A stretch of 27,247 bases of DNA from an uncultured Collinsella sp. (GTDB lineage: Bacteria; Actinomycetota; Coriobacteriia; Coriobacteriales; Coriobacteriaceae), in NCBI GenBank assembly GCA_959602875.1, contig CAUGVQ010000016.1, forward strand, positions 1 to 27,247. Direction: 5' to 3'. Under the pieces are notes generated by a model. That model did not search any database. It worked only from the letters and a program-made list of their open reading frames with translations, and had not been told where the DNA came from. Below are positions 1 through 7,287 of the stretch, in pieces; positions within the stretch are counted from its first letter, which is position 1, and each line of letters begins with the position of its first letter. The translations under genes and the position numbers were made by a program.

Positions 1-1
1 C

Positions 2-388
2 CTCATTGCGGAGGACAACGCGGTTAACATGGAGATTGCGACCGAGATGCTCGGCATGGCGGGCCTCGAGACGGCGCAGGCCTGGAACGGGCGCGAGGCG
101 CTCGACGCCTTTGCCGCAAGCGCGCCCGGTCACTTTGACGCCGTGCTCCTTGACATGAAGATGCCCGAGATGGACGGCTGTGCCGCGGCTCGCGCCATCC
201 GCGCGCTCGACCGGCCGGACGCGCGCACGGTGCCGCTGATTGCCGTGACCGCCAACGCGTTTGCCGAGGATATTGTGGCCACCACGGCCGCGGGCATGGA
301 CGCGCACATCTCCAAACCCATCGACTTCCACCTGCTTTGCCAGACGCTCGCCGAGCTCATTGCGGCGCGGGGAGGCGGTGCAGCATGA
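2..388 (+). CDS. Hybrid histidine kinase, C-terminal receiver domain (5' truncated)
   Basis: The reading frame is open from the first bases of the window, beginning LIAEDNAVN, so this is the 3' end of a longer gene. What is visible is one complete CheY-like receiver domain: the acidic pair ED near the start, the phosphoacceptor Asp in VLLDMKMP (about residue 51 of the fragment), the conserved Thr in AVTA, and the Lys in SKPID. The AEDNxxN start and the MDGCAAARAIRALD style match the last receiver of the next gene, so this was probably also a hybrid sensor kinase, although a stand-alone regulator cannot be excluded. Its stop overlaps the next start as ATGA, which implies translational coupling in one operon. 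Inferred role: to accept phosphate from its own kinase core and pass it to an Hpt protein. Confidence 0.9.
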   Translation, partial: LIAEDNAVNMEIATEMLGMAGLETAQAWNGREALDAFAASAPGHFDAVLLDMKMPEMDGCAAARAIRALDRPDARTVPLIAVTANAFAEDIVATTAAGMDAHISKPIDFHLLCQTLAELIAARGGGAA

Positions 389-3123
389 CCGACACCCTGC
401 GCTTTTTAAAGCGGAGCGCCGTGGCGCTGCTGGTGCTCACCATCGCGGTTTTTGCGGGCGTGAGTCTTTACTCGTTTAACCGCAGCGAACAGGCAATCAA
501 CGATGTGAGCCGCGTGTTTATGGAGCAGATGAGCGCGCAGATTCGCCTGAACTTTCGCTCGGAGCTGGCGCGCTACGGGGCGGAGCTCGAGAGCTGCTCG
601 TACTACATGCGTTCGCTCAACCTGCCGGCGGGCGCCGATGCCTCGCGCGACGCGTTTATTGCCGAGGCGCGCGACCGCGGCTTTAGCTACGTTGCGCTCT
701 ACGACGCGGCGGGCGCGGCCGACGTGCTCGCCGGGCCGGCGCTTGTGCTCGACGACTGGAACACGTTTGCGACCGCGGTTGCCGAGGGGCGCGAGTTTGT
801 GACCGCCGGCACCACCGACGCAGGCGAGCCCATCATCATCTTTGGCATCCCCGCGGTGCGGCCGATGTCCTCGGGGGAGGAGAGCGTGCTGCTTGCCGTG
901 GGCGTGGAGCCCGCGCGCATTACCGAGGCGCTCTCGCTCGATATCTCGATCACCGACGTCTACTCGTTCATCATCCGCAAAGACGGCGGCTTTGTGCTCG
1001 ACAGTATGGATACGGGCGAGAGCTCGTACTTTGACTACCTGGAGAACCAGGCCACGTTCACCGGTGTTTCTGAGGAGGAGGCCGAGCGCCGCATCCAGCA
1101 GGTCATGAACGGCGGCGGCGACACGTACTTTGTGGTGCGCGCCGCAGGGCCGCTTGCGGTGACGTACCTTTCGTCCATCGAGGGGACGCAGTGGTACCTT
1201 GTCTCGGCCATGCCCTACGAGCTGTTGCAGGGGCCGATCGACGCGGTTTCGTTCTCGCGCGCCCTTGTGGCGGTGGGCGGCTGCGTTGTCATTTTGGCCG
1301 CGGTGCTCTGGATATTTGCGCGCTACTGGCGCCTCAGCCAGGCGCATATGGCGGAGCTCGCCCGCGCGCGCGAAGAGGCCGACGCCGCGAGCCGCGCCAA
1401 GAGCGAGTTCCTCTCCAACATGAGCCACGACATTCGCACCCCCATGAACGCAATCGCGGGCATGACCTCCATCGCGCGGGCGCACGCCGACGCGCCCGAG
1501 GTGGTGGCCGACTGCCTGAAGAAAATCGACCTGGCGAGCCGCCACCTGCTTGGCCTTATCAACGACGTGCTCGACATGTCCAAGATCGAGAGCGGGCGGC
1601 TTACCCTCAACATTGCCGAGGTGTCGCTGCCCGAACTGTTGGAGAACATCGTGGCGATCGTGCAGCCGCAGGTACATGCCAAGCGGCAGCATTTTGACGT
1701 GACCGTGCGCGACATTGCCGTCGAGCGCGTGTGCGCCGATGGCACGCGTCTAAACCAGGTCCTCATGAACCTGCTTTCCAACGCGCTCAAGTTCACGCCC
1801 GCGGGCGGGAGCATTGCGCTTTCGCTTGCGGAGGAGCCGCTCGACGACGGGCCCGCGGCGTGCGAGGGCGCCGCTGGTGCGGGTGCCGCTGGCGCCGCCG
1901 GTACCGCTGTCGCCTCTGCCGCCGACGTCGTCGCGGGCGCCACCGCGGCGGGCGACGCACCCGCGCGCGTGCGCGTACACATTTGGGTGCGCGACACGGG
2001 CATTGGCATGTCAGAGGAGTTCCGCGAGCGGATCTTCGAATCCTTTGAGCGCGAGGACACGGCGAGCGTGCGAAAGATCGAGGGCACGGGGCTCGGCATG
2101 GCCATCACCAAGCGCATCGTGGACGAGATGGGCGGCCGCATTGAGGTTGAGAGCGAACAGGGCCGCGGCACAACGTTTCACGTGGTGCTCGATCTGGCCG
2201 CCGCGCCGGGGGAGGACGCACCCCGCGCGCCGCTGCCCGCATGGAACGTGCTCGTGGTTGACGATGACGCAGAGCTTGTGGAAAGTGCCGTAGCGGAACT
2301 CGGCGAGCTGGGGCTTACCGCCGAGGGTGCGCTCACCGGCGACGAGGCGCTCGACGAGCTCCGCGAGCGCGGCGCTTGCGAACGCGCTTTTGATGTGGCG
2401 CTCATCGACTGGCAGATGCCGGGGATGGACGGCGTGGCGCTTGCCCGCGCGATTCGCTCCGAGGTGGGCTCCGAGGTGCCGCTCATCATGGTGTCCGCCT
2501 ACGACTGGGCGGAGATTGAGGCCGAGGCGCGCGCCGCCGGCGTGGATGGCTTTGTGGCAAAGCCGCTCTTCCGCTCGACGCTCTACCGGGCACTCGCCCG
2601 CTTTGCCGCGCCGGAGAGCGCCACCGAGGAGACCGGGCCCGCGGTGGCGGACCTTGCCGGGTGCCGCGTGCTTCTTGCCGAGGACAACGAGCTTAACTGG
2701 GAGGTTGCGCGCGAGCTGCTGGGCGCATTTGGGCTTGAGCTCGAGCGCGTGGAGAACGGCGAGGACTGCGTCGCGCGGTTTGTCGCCTCCGCTGTGGGCG
2801 ATTTTGACGCGATCCTGATGGATATCCGCATGCCAATTATGGACGGCTACGAGGCAGCGCGGCGCATTCGCGCGCTCGACCGTGCCGACGCGCAGCGCAT
2901 CCCCATTGTGGCTATGACGGCAGACGCCTTTGACGACGACCGCGAACGCGCCCTTGCCGCGGGCATGAACGCGCACGTGGCAAAGCCCATTGACGTGCGC
3001 GAGGTACTGCGCACGCTTGCGCGTTGCCTGGCGGAAAGCGGGGCTGCGTCCGGCTCTGTCGATTCTGGCCCCGCCCCCAAATCCGCCGAATTTGCCCCCA
3101 CTGAGGGAGGTGACGCCTCGTGA
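385..3123 (+). CDS. Membrane hybrid sensor histidine kinase with two receiver domains
   Basis: This protein of about 912 aa autophosphorylates on His and feeds a phosphorelay. The start is ATG 385, preceded by GGAGG and overlapping the previous stop; an upstream in-frame ATG at 337 lies inside the previous gene and is rejected. Domains: membrane helix 11-31, an extracytoplasmic sensor of about 34-292 (double-Cache-like by length and position, inferred), membrane helix 293-313, HisKA with SHDIRTP (His348), and HATPase with N box NLLSNALKF (Asn466), DTGIGM (537-542) and GTGLGM (567-572). Receiver 1 has Asp675 in LIDWQMP and receiver 2 has Asp813 in LMDIRMP. An Ala/Gly-rich stretch of about 40 residues (486-527) interrupts the ATPase domain between the N and G1 boxes, and a Ser/Pro-rich tail follows the last receiver. 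There is no Hpt domain inside; a separate Hpt gene lies at 5463. The ligand is unknown. Confidence 0.95.
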   Translation: MTDTLRFLKRSAVALLVLTIAVFAGVSLYSFNRSEQAINDVSRVFMEQMSAQIRLNFRSELARYGAELESCSYYMRSLNLPAGADASRDAFIAEARDRGFSYVALYDAAGAADVLAGPALVLDDWNTFATAVAEGREFVTAGTTDAGEPIIIFGIPAVRPMSSGEESVLLAVGVEPARITEALSLDISITDVYSFIIRKDGGFVLDSMDTGESSYFDYLENQATFTGVSEEEAERRIQQVMNGGGDTYFVVRAAGPLAVTYLSSIEGTQWYLVSAMPYELLQGPIDAVSFSRALVAVGGCVVILAAVLWIFARYWRLSQAHMAELARAREEADAASRAKSEFLSNMSHDIRTPMNAIAGMTSIARAHADAPEVVADCLKKIDLASRHLLGLINDVLDMSKIESGRLTLNIAEVSLPELLENIVAIVQPQVHAKRQHFDVTVRDIAVERVCADGTRLNQVLMNLLSNALKFTPAGGSIALSLAEEPLDDGPAACEGAAGAGAAGAAGTAVASAADVVAGATAAGDAPARVRVHIWVRDTGIGMSEEFRERIFESFEREDTASVRKIEGTGLGMAITKRIVDEMGGRIEVESEQGRGTTFHVVLDLAAAPGEDAPRAPLPAWNVLVVDDDAELVESAVAELGELGLTAEGALTGDEALDELRERGACERAFDVALIDWQMPGMDGVALARAIRSEVGSEVPLIMVSAYDWAEIEAEARAAGVDGFVAKPLFRSTLYRALARFAAPESATEETGPAVADLAGCRVLLAEDNELNWEVARELLGAFGLELERVENGEDCVARFVASAVGDFDAILMDIRMPIMDGYEAARRIRALDRADAQRIPIVAMTADAFDDDRERALAAGMNAHVAKPIDVREVLRTLARCLAESGAASGSVDSGPAPKSAEFAPTEGGDAS

Positions 3124-4331
3124 GAAGTACCGATACGCCCCGCGCCCGCCTTGCTGCGTTGGCGGCGCGACGCCGAGCGTTCTATACCGCCGACTGGGAG
3201 CGCGTGACCGAGCGAAACCTGCGCAACGTGAAGGTGGCATGCGTGATTGCGGCCATGATTTCGCTTCTGTTCACGCCGCTTGCCCGCCTGATCGTCCCCT
3301 CGTGGCAGCCCACGGTGGCGCACATGGCGCTCGCCCCGGTCGCACTGGTGCTCGCCCTATGCGTGGTGTTTTCCGGCAAACAACTTGCGTCTCGTCCGCG
3401 AGCGGCGGCTGCCTTCTGCTTGGCGGTCGAGGCCGTGCTTCTGGCCTGCGTCGTTTTGCTCGACACGGTCTTTTCTGGTGGACGCCCGGGCATCCTCACC
3501 CAGCCGGTGGGCATTGGCCTCGGTGTGCTTATCGTCACGCCGTGGGGTCTGCCGCTTTGGGTGCTCGGCGCTGCGGACGCGGCCTTTATCGCGCTTTCCG
3601 TCACCGCAAAGGCGCCGGATATCGCCGTGGCGGATGCGTTCTCGGTTTGCGTGGGCTATGTGGTGGCAATCGCCGTTGCCGAGCTCGCCCTCGCCCTGCG
3701 CCTGCAGGACTTTGAGGCGCGTGAGCGCTACCGTGAGCTCTCGGAGCGCGATGCCCTGACCGGTCTTCTCAACCGCGGTGCGCTCGCAAGCTTCACGGCG
3801 CGTCTCTTTGCGGGCGCCGGCGGCAGCGCCGCGCGCGGTGCGGGGTCCAGCGCGGCCCTCGCCCCGGCGCAGGGCGTATGCGTCATGATGCTCGACTTCG
3901 ATGACTTCAAGCAGGTGAACGACCAGCGCGGCCACGACGCCGGCGACGATCTTTTGCGCCTTATGGGCGATATCCTCCGCACGTCCTTCCGCACCTCGGA
4001 CGCTGTGGTGCGTTACGGCGGCGACGAGTTCATGGTCGTGGCGCCCGGTCTTACCGACGAGCGTGTGGCCTGCGCAAAGGTTGAGCGCGTGTGCGCCGAG
4101 CTCCGCGAGCGCGGCAGCCGTCTGGTGGACATGCGCGTCTCGTGCAGCGCAGGTGTGGTGGTCGCACCCCAGGGCGCCGCGAGCTTTGAGGAGCTTCTGC
4201 GCGAGGCGGACCAGGCGCTTTACGAGGTGAAAGGTTCTAGCAAGGGCGGGTATGCCTATAGGGTGCACGCGCCGCGCCCGCCGCAGGCGGAGCGCCGCGG
4301 GAACCACGGGGGAGGCGAGAGCGTTGCCTAG
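3120..4331 (+). CDS. Membrane-bound diguanylate cyclase (GGDEF)
   Basis: This protein of about 403 aa should make cyclic di-GMP from two GTP at the membrane. The start is GTG 3120, with GGGAGGTGA just upstream and a GTGA overlap with the kinase stop. The N-terminal half has about six predicted membrane helices (roughly 38-56, 66-85, 97-117, 125-142, 144-163 and 171-194) and no obvious soluble sensor. The C-terminal GGDEF domain starts near RDALTGLLNR (210-219), has the metal-binding LDFDDFKQVND, and carries an intact active-site GGDEF at 300-304. An RTSD motif (291-294), five residues before GGDEF, matches the RxxD inhibitory site, so product feedback is expected. A Gly/Ala-rich loop of about 20 residues sits at 231-250. 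It lies between a hybrid kinase and an HD-GYP regulator, so its output is probably balanced by its neighbours. Confidence 0.95.
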   Translation: MRSTDTPRARLAALAARRRAFYTADWERVTERNLRNVKVACVIAAMISLLFTPLARLIVPSWQPTVAHMALAPVALVLALCVVFSGKQLASRPRAAAAFCLAVEAVLLACVVLLDTVFSGGRPGILTQPVGIGLGVLIVTPWGLPLWVLGAADAAFIALSVTAKAPDIAVADAFSVCVGYVVAIAVAELALALRLQDFEARERYRELSERDALTGLLNRGALASFTARLFAGAGGSAARGAGSSAALAPAQGVCVMMLDFDDFKQVNDQRGHDAGDDLLRLMGDILRTSFRTSDAVVRYGGDEFMVVAPGLTDERVACAKVERVCAELRERGSRLVDMRVSCSAGVVVAPQGAASFEELLREADQALYEVKGSSKGGYAYRVHAPRPPQAERRGNHGGGESVA

Positions 4332-5424
4332 CAGCGAGAATAATTCCGACGTGCGCCGCGACGGCGCGAGCGGAGACCTCGGCACCATACTTATCGTCGA
4401 CGACGATGCCATCAGCCGCATCATTCTCTCGGAGCTTTTCAAAGACTCCTATCGGGTCGTGGAGGCGGAAAACGGCGAGGAGGCGCTCGACGCCATCACG
4501 CGCGAGGGCGACGCCGTCGTTGCGGTTCTGCTCGACGTGATGATGCCGCGCCTAAACGGCATGGAGGTGCTGGAGCGCCTCGCGGCGGATGGCTACACCA
4601 GGCGCGTCCCGGTGTTTCTTATCACCGCCGAGCGCACCTCGCAGGTGATGGAGGACGCTTACCGCCTTGGTGTGATGGATTTTATTGCCAAGCCGATCAT
4701 CCCCTTTGTGGTCACGCGACGTGTGAACTCGGTCATCGAGCTCTTTGAGAGCCGAAAGCGCCTCTCCTCGACCGTGGAGGACCAGCGCCAGCAGCTGCTC
4801 GAGCGCGCCGAACAGATCATCGAGCTCAACGTAGGCATGATCGAGGCGCTCTCCACCGCGATCGAGTTTCGCGACGGCGAGAGCGGCGACCACGTGCGCC
4901 GCATCCACGACATAACACATCTCATGCTCTCGCGCACGCCGTTTGGTGCGGGGCTCAGCGAAGAGGACATCGATGACATCTCGCTTGCCGCCATCATGCA
5001 TGACGTGGGCAAGATCGCCATTCCCGATGCGATCCTCTGCAAGCCGGGGCGTCTCACGGCCGAGGAGTTCGAGATCATGAAGACGCACACGGTGCAGGGC
5101 GCAGATCTTCTGGAGCGGATACCTCAGATGCACAGCCTCGGGGCGTATCGCTACGCGGTCGACATCGCGCGCCACCACCACGAGCGCTGGGATGGCCGGG
5201 GATACCCCGACGGCCTCGCGGGCGACGAGATAAGCATCTGGGCGCAGGTGGTCTCGCTTGCCGACGTGTACGACGCGCTGACCAACAAGCGCGTGTACAA
5301 AGCGGCGTTCACGCGTGAGGAATCGCTGCGCATGATCGCCGACGGCGAATGCGGGACCTTCAACCCTGAGCTCCTGTCCTGCTTCTTTGAGATTGAGCCG
5401 GAGATTGTGAAGCTGTACGAATAG
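4324..5424 (+). CDS. Response regulator with HD-GYP cyclic di-GMP phosphodiesterase domain
   Basis: This protein of about 366 aa is predicted to hydrolyse cyclic di-GMP when its receiver is phosphorylated. The TTG start at 4324 is chosen because GGAGG lies 8 bases upstream and the frame then overlaps the GGDEF stop; an in-frame ATG at 4252 is deep inside the previous gene. The receiver domain spans about 21-140: DDD at 26-28, phosphoacceptor Asp71 in LLDVMMP, Thr101, and Lys123 in AKP. A coiled linker (about 145-170) leads to a complete HD-GYP domain: HD at 226-227 in MHDVGK, HHHERWDGRGYP at 284-295, and SLADVYDALT at 311-320. All metal-ligand motifs I can recognise are present, so it is probably active. 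With the preceding cyclase, one operon encodes both synthesis and breakdown of the messenger. Confidence 0.95.
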   Translation: MPSSENNSDVRRDGASGDLGTILIVDDDAISRIILSELFKDSYRVVEAENGEEALDAITREGDAVVAVLLDVMMPRLNGMEVLERLAADGYTRRVPVFLITAERTSQVMEDAYRLGVMDFIAKPIIPFVVTRRVNSVIELFESRKRLSSTVEDQRQQLLERAEQIIELNVGMIEALSTAIEFRDGESGDHVRRIHDITHLMLSRTPFGAGLSEEDIDDISLAAIMHDVGKIAIPDAILCKPGRLTAEEFEIMKTHTVQGADLLERIPQMHSLGAYRYAVDIARHHHERWDGRGYPDGLAGDEISIWAQVVSLADVYDALTNKRVYKAAFTREESLRMIADGECGTFNPELLSCFFEIEPEIVKLYE

Positions 5425-5449
5425 GCGCAGCATGGATTGCTGTTGCGCC
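5424..5449 (+). other. Stem-loop between HD-GYP and Hpt genes
   Basis: GGCGCA (5424-5429) pairs with TGCGCC (5444-5449), with a further GCA/TGC pairing inside. It starts on the last base of the HD-GYP stop codon and lies just before the Hpt ribosome binding site. There is no T-run, so a partial processing or attenuation site is more likely than a terminator. No function is demonstrated. Confidence 0.35.
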
Positions 5450-5462
5450 GGAAGGGATAATC

Positions 5463-5813
5463 ATGGACCTTGCCGTTTTGGATGCCGCCGGATTGGATAC
5501 GGCGGATGCGCTTGGCCGCCTGATGGGAAGCGAGGCGCTGCTTGGGCGTCTGCTGGGAACGTTTCTGGCTGATGAAAACATGGGTCGCTTGGAGGCGGCT
5601 GCCGCCGCTGACGATGCGTCGGCGGGTCTTGAGGCGGCGCACGCTCTCAAAGGTGTAAGCGGGAATTTGTCTATGACCAAGCTCTACGAGCTGACCGCGC
5701 GCCAATGTGAGCTTATCCGTGCCGACGATTGGCCTGCTGCGCGGGCCCTCGTGCCCGAAGTGCGCTCGGTTTACGATCGTTTGGTTGCCGCAATCGATGC
5801 CTGCGGGCGCTGA
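5463..5813 (+). CDS. Stand-alone Hpt (histidine phosphotransfer) protein
   Basis: This small cytoplasmic helical protein of 116 aa shuttles phosphate between receivers in a His-Asp-His-Asp relay. The defining motif is AAHALKGVSGNL, with the phosphorylated His at residue 60, preceded by a helix containing LLGTFLADE and followed by a helical hairpin, as in Hpt four-helix bundles. GGAAGGG lies 6 bases before the ATG. It is the last gene of the signalling operon. The complete hybrid kinase upstream has receivers but no Hpt of its own, and the HD-GYP protein has a receiver. This protein is therefore the natural bridge from kinase receiver to HD-GYP receiver. That partner assignment is inferred from gene order. 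Confidence 0.92.
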   Translation: MDLAVLDAAGLDTADALGRLMGSEALLGRLLGTFLADENMGRLEAAAAADDASAGLEAAHALKGVSGNLSMTKLYELTARQCELIRADDWPAARALVPEVRSVYDRLVAAIDACGR

Positions 5814-5825
5814 TTTGCCGGCTGG

Positions 5826-6022
5826 TGGTCAAAGACCCCCGTAGAATAATAAACGACCCCCTGTAGGAACTATGGCGAACCGTCGAATGACGGGGTTAGT
5901 AGGGCGCCAAACCCGAGTCAAAAGCCAAAAGAGCGGCCGAAAGGCCGCTCTTTCTCTCTCAAGAGAGCGGATTGATCTCAAAAGCAGGGGGTTCTTTATT
6001 ATTCTGCAGGGGTCTTTGACCA
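5826..6022. repeat. 197-bp element with 38-bp imperfect inverted ends (MITE-like)
   Basis: The left end 5826-5863 (starting TGGTCAAAGACCCC) and the right end 5985-6022 (ending GGGGTCTTTGACCA) are inverted copies matching at 34 of 38 positions. The 121-bp centre has no convincing gene and includes the strong hairpin at 5928-5953. No clear target-site duplication is visible. Long matching ends, small size, no coding capacity and position between an operon end and a possibly foreign gene suit a non-autonomous mobile element. A bidirectional transcription stop or a structured RNA are alternatives. Confidence 0.6.
5928..5960. terminator. Perfect 11-bp hairpin with GAAA loop and pyrimidine tail
   Basis: AAAGAGCGGCC (5928-5938) pairs perfectly with GGCCGCTCTTT (5943-5953) across a GAAA tetraloop and is followed by TCTCTCTC. 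The A-run before and T-rich run after suit a factor-independent terminator, probably ending the signalling operon whose last stop is at 5813. It lies inside the inverted-repeat element, so its origin may be the element and not the operon. Confidence 0.6.
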
Positions 6023-6267
6023 TCTGAGTCGTGTGCACATGATGTAGGTATAAGGCTCATGATAATGGCATTAGATAAATCGTTTGGATTTGGGGCTATT
6101 TGTCACATGAAGAACGACGTAGGAAGCAAGCCGATACATGTTTCTAAATGCGCGGTTAGATGGCTATAAAGCGTGGTCAGATATCTGTCAGACCATCTTG
6201 CCTTATCTCGTATAGAGGTGAATATCTTCAAAGATATACGCCTTCTGGAATGTCGTATTGTAGGGCC
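6023..6267. other. AT-richer intergenic stretch upstream of the nuclease-like gene
   Basis: This stretch is clearly lower in GC than the rest of the window and has no ORF with coding character. TATAAG (6049-6054) and GATAAT nearby could be -10 boxes for the downstream gene, but I see no matching -35 at normal spacing. It is probably a promoter region on acquired DNA. Confidence 0.35.
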
Positions 6268-7239
6268 ATGAGTATTTGCGTGTACGGCATATCAGCTCTC
6301 GAGCTGTACCGGTCGAGCGGGAGGCTGCTCCCAGATTTGCTCGACTCCCCGCGGGTGAAGCGCCTTCCGGGGTGCTGCATCCCGCCGCGCGGGTTTCTGG
6401 AGGACGATATGACGCGCGCGGGCGTCAAGACCAAGCCGTATCACGTGCTGGTCGACAGGCCCGAAGCGTGGCGCGAGCGGGACGACCTGGTGTGTCATAA
6501 GCTCACCGGGAGCGGTAGCGGTGCTTCGTTTATCCAGGTGTCACCGGATCTCTTTGTGGTCTCCCCGGAGCTCATGTTCATGGAGCTGGCGGCGTCGGGG
6601 GAGTTTGACCTGCTCGATCTTGTGGAAATTGGCTACGAGCTCTGCGGAACGTACGTACTCGACTCCTCGTGGGACGGCTATACCACTACTGACCGGCCGA
6701 TTACCAGCGTGCGGGCCCTTACGCGCGCAGCAAAGGCTTGGAGCCCGCGGCACGGTGCGCGCCTCGCACTCGATGCTCTTCGCCATATTCATGACGGCTC
6801 GCATTCGCCGATGGAGTCCGATGTTGCGGTCTTGCTGTCCTACGAGCGCCGATGCGGGGGTTTGGGGCTCGGCCCCATGGTGCTAAACCCCCGCGTGGAC
6901 ACACCGGAGGGCCCGCGCTATGTGGACATCTTGTTTCCCGAGGCCAAGGTGGGTGTCGAGTACAAGGGCAAGCGCTATCACTCCGTCGAGCAGTCCGCGC
7001 GCGACGATCGCCGCCAGAACGCGCTTGTTGGGATGGGCTATGCCATCATCAACGTGTGGTACGAAGATGTCGTTGAGGACCACCTGTATGAGCAGCTAGT
7101 GCAAAGCATCTTCCGTGCGCTGGGGAGACGCTACCGCGTGCGAAGTGATGCTTTTGCCGCGCGGCAGCGCCTTTTGCGCATGCGTCTGCTTCCGCGGTTC
7201 CGTCGTCTACAGGGCGACGGCGCTGACGTTTTCAGTTGA
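6268..7239 (+). CDS. DUF559/Vsr-like PD-(D/E)XK endonuclease-domain protein
   Basis: This protein of about 323 aa has unknown function. The N-terminal part (1-170) begins MSICVYGISALELYRSSGR and resembles the AbiEi-like/unknown domains often fused to such nucleases. The C-terminal part carries a restriction-endonuclease-like core: Glu183 in MESDVAVLL, Asp220 in YVDILF, and Glu231 and Lys233 in VEYKGKRYH, then RRQNALVGMGYAIINVWYED, typical of DUF559/Vsr-type folds. The start is uncertain. In-frame ATGs also occur at 6160 and 6250, none with a good ribosome binding site. I prefer 6268 because codons 6160-6267 are AT-rich and look non-coding. It is a single gene with no methylase or partner toxin next to it. 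Its upstream DNA is AT-rich compared with the window, a hint of transfer. Confidence 0.75.
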   Translation: MSICVYGISALELYRSSGRLLPDLLDSPRVKRLPGCCIPPRGFLEDDMTRAGVKTKPYHVLVDRPEAWRERDDLVCHKLTGSGSGASFIQVSPDLFVVSPELMFMELAASGEFDLLDLVEIGYELCGTYVLDSSWDGYTTTDRPITSVRALTRAAKAWSPRHGARLALDALRHIHDGSHSPMESDVAVLLSYERRCGGLGLGPMVLNPRVDTPEGPRYVDILFPEAKVGVEYKGKRYHSVEQSARDDRRQNALVGMGYAIINVWYEDVVEDHLYEQLVQSIFRALGRRYRVRSDAFAARQRLLRMRLLPRFRRLQGDGADVFS

Positions 7240-7287
7240 GCGGTCACGTGAGTGCCCACTGTTGGTGTGCCCGCCGTTGGTGCAAGT

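Noticed and set aside
2011..3240. 409-codon open frame on the - strand
   Set aside because: Antisense to the hybrid kinase, whose motifs are complete in the other strand.
5829..6038. 69-codon minus-strand frame in the inverted-repeat element
   Set aside because: It spans both inverted ends, has no ribosome binding site and no transposase-like motif.
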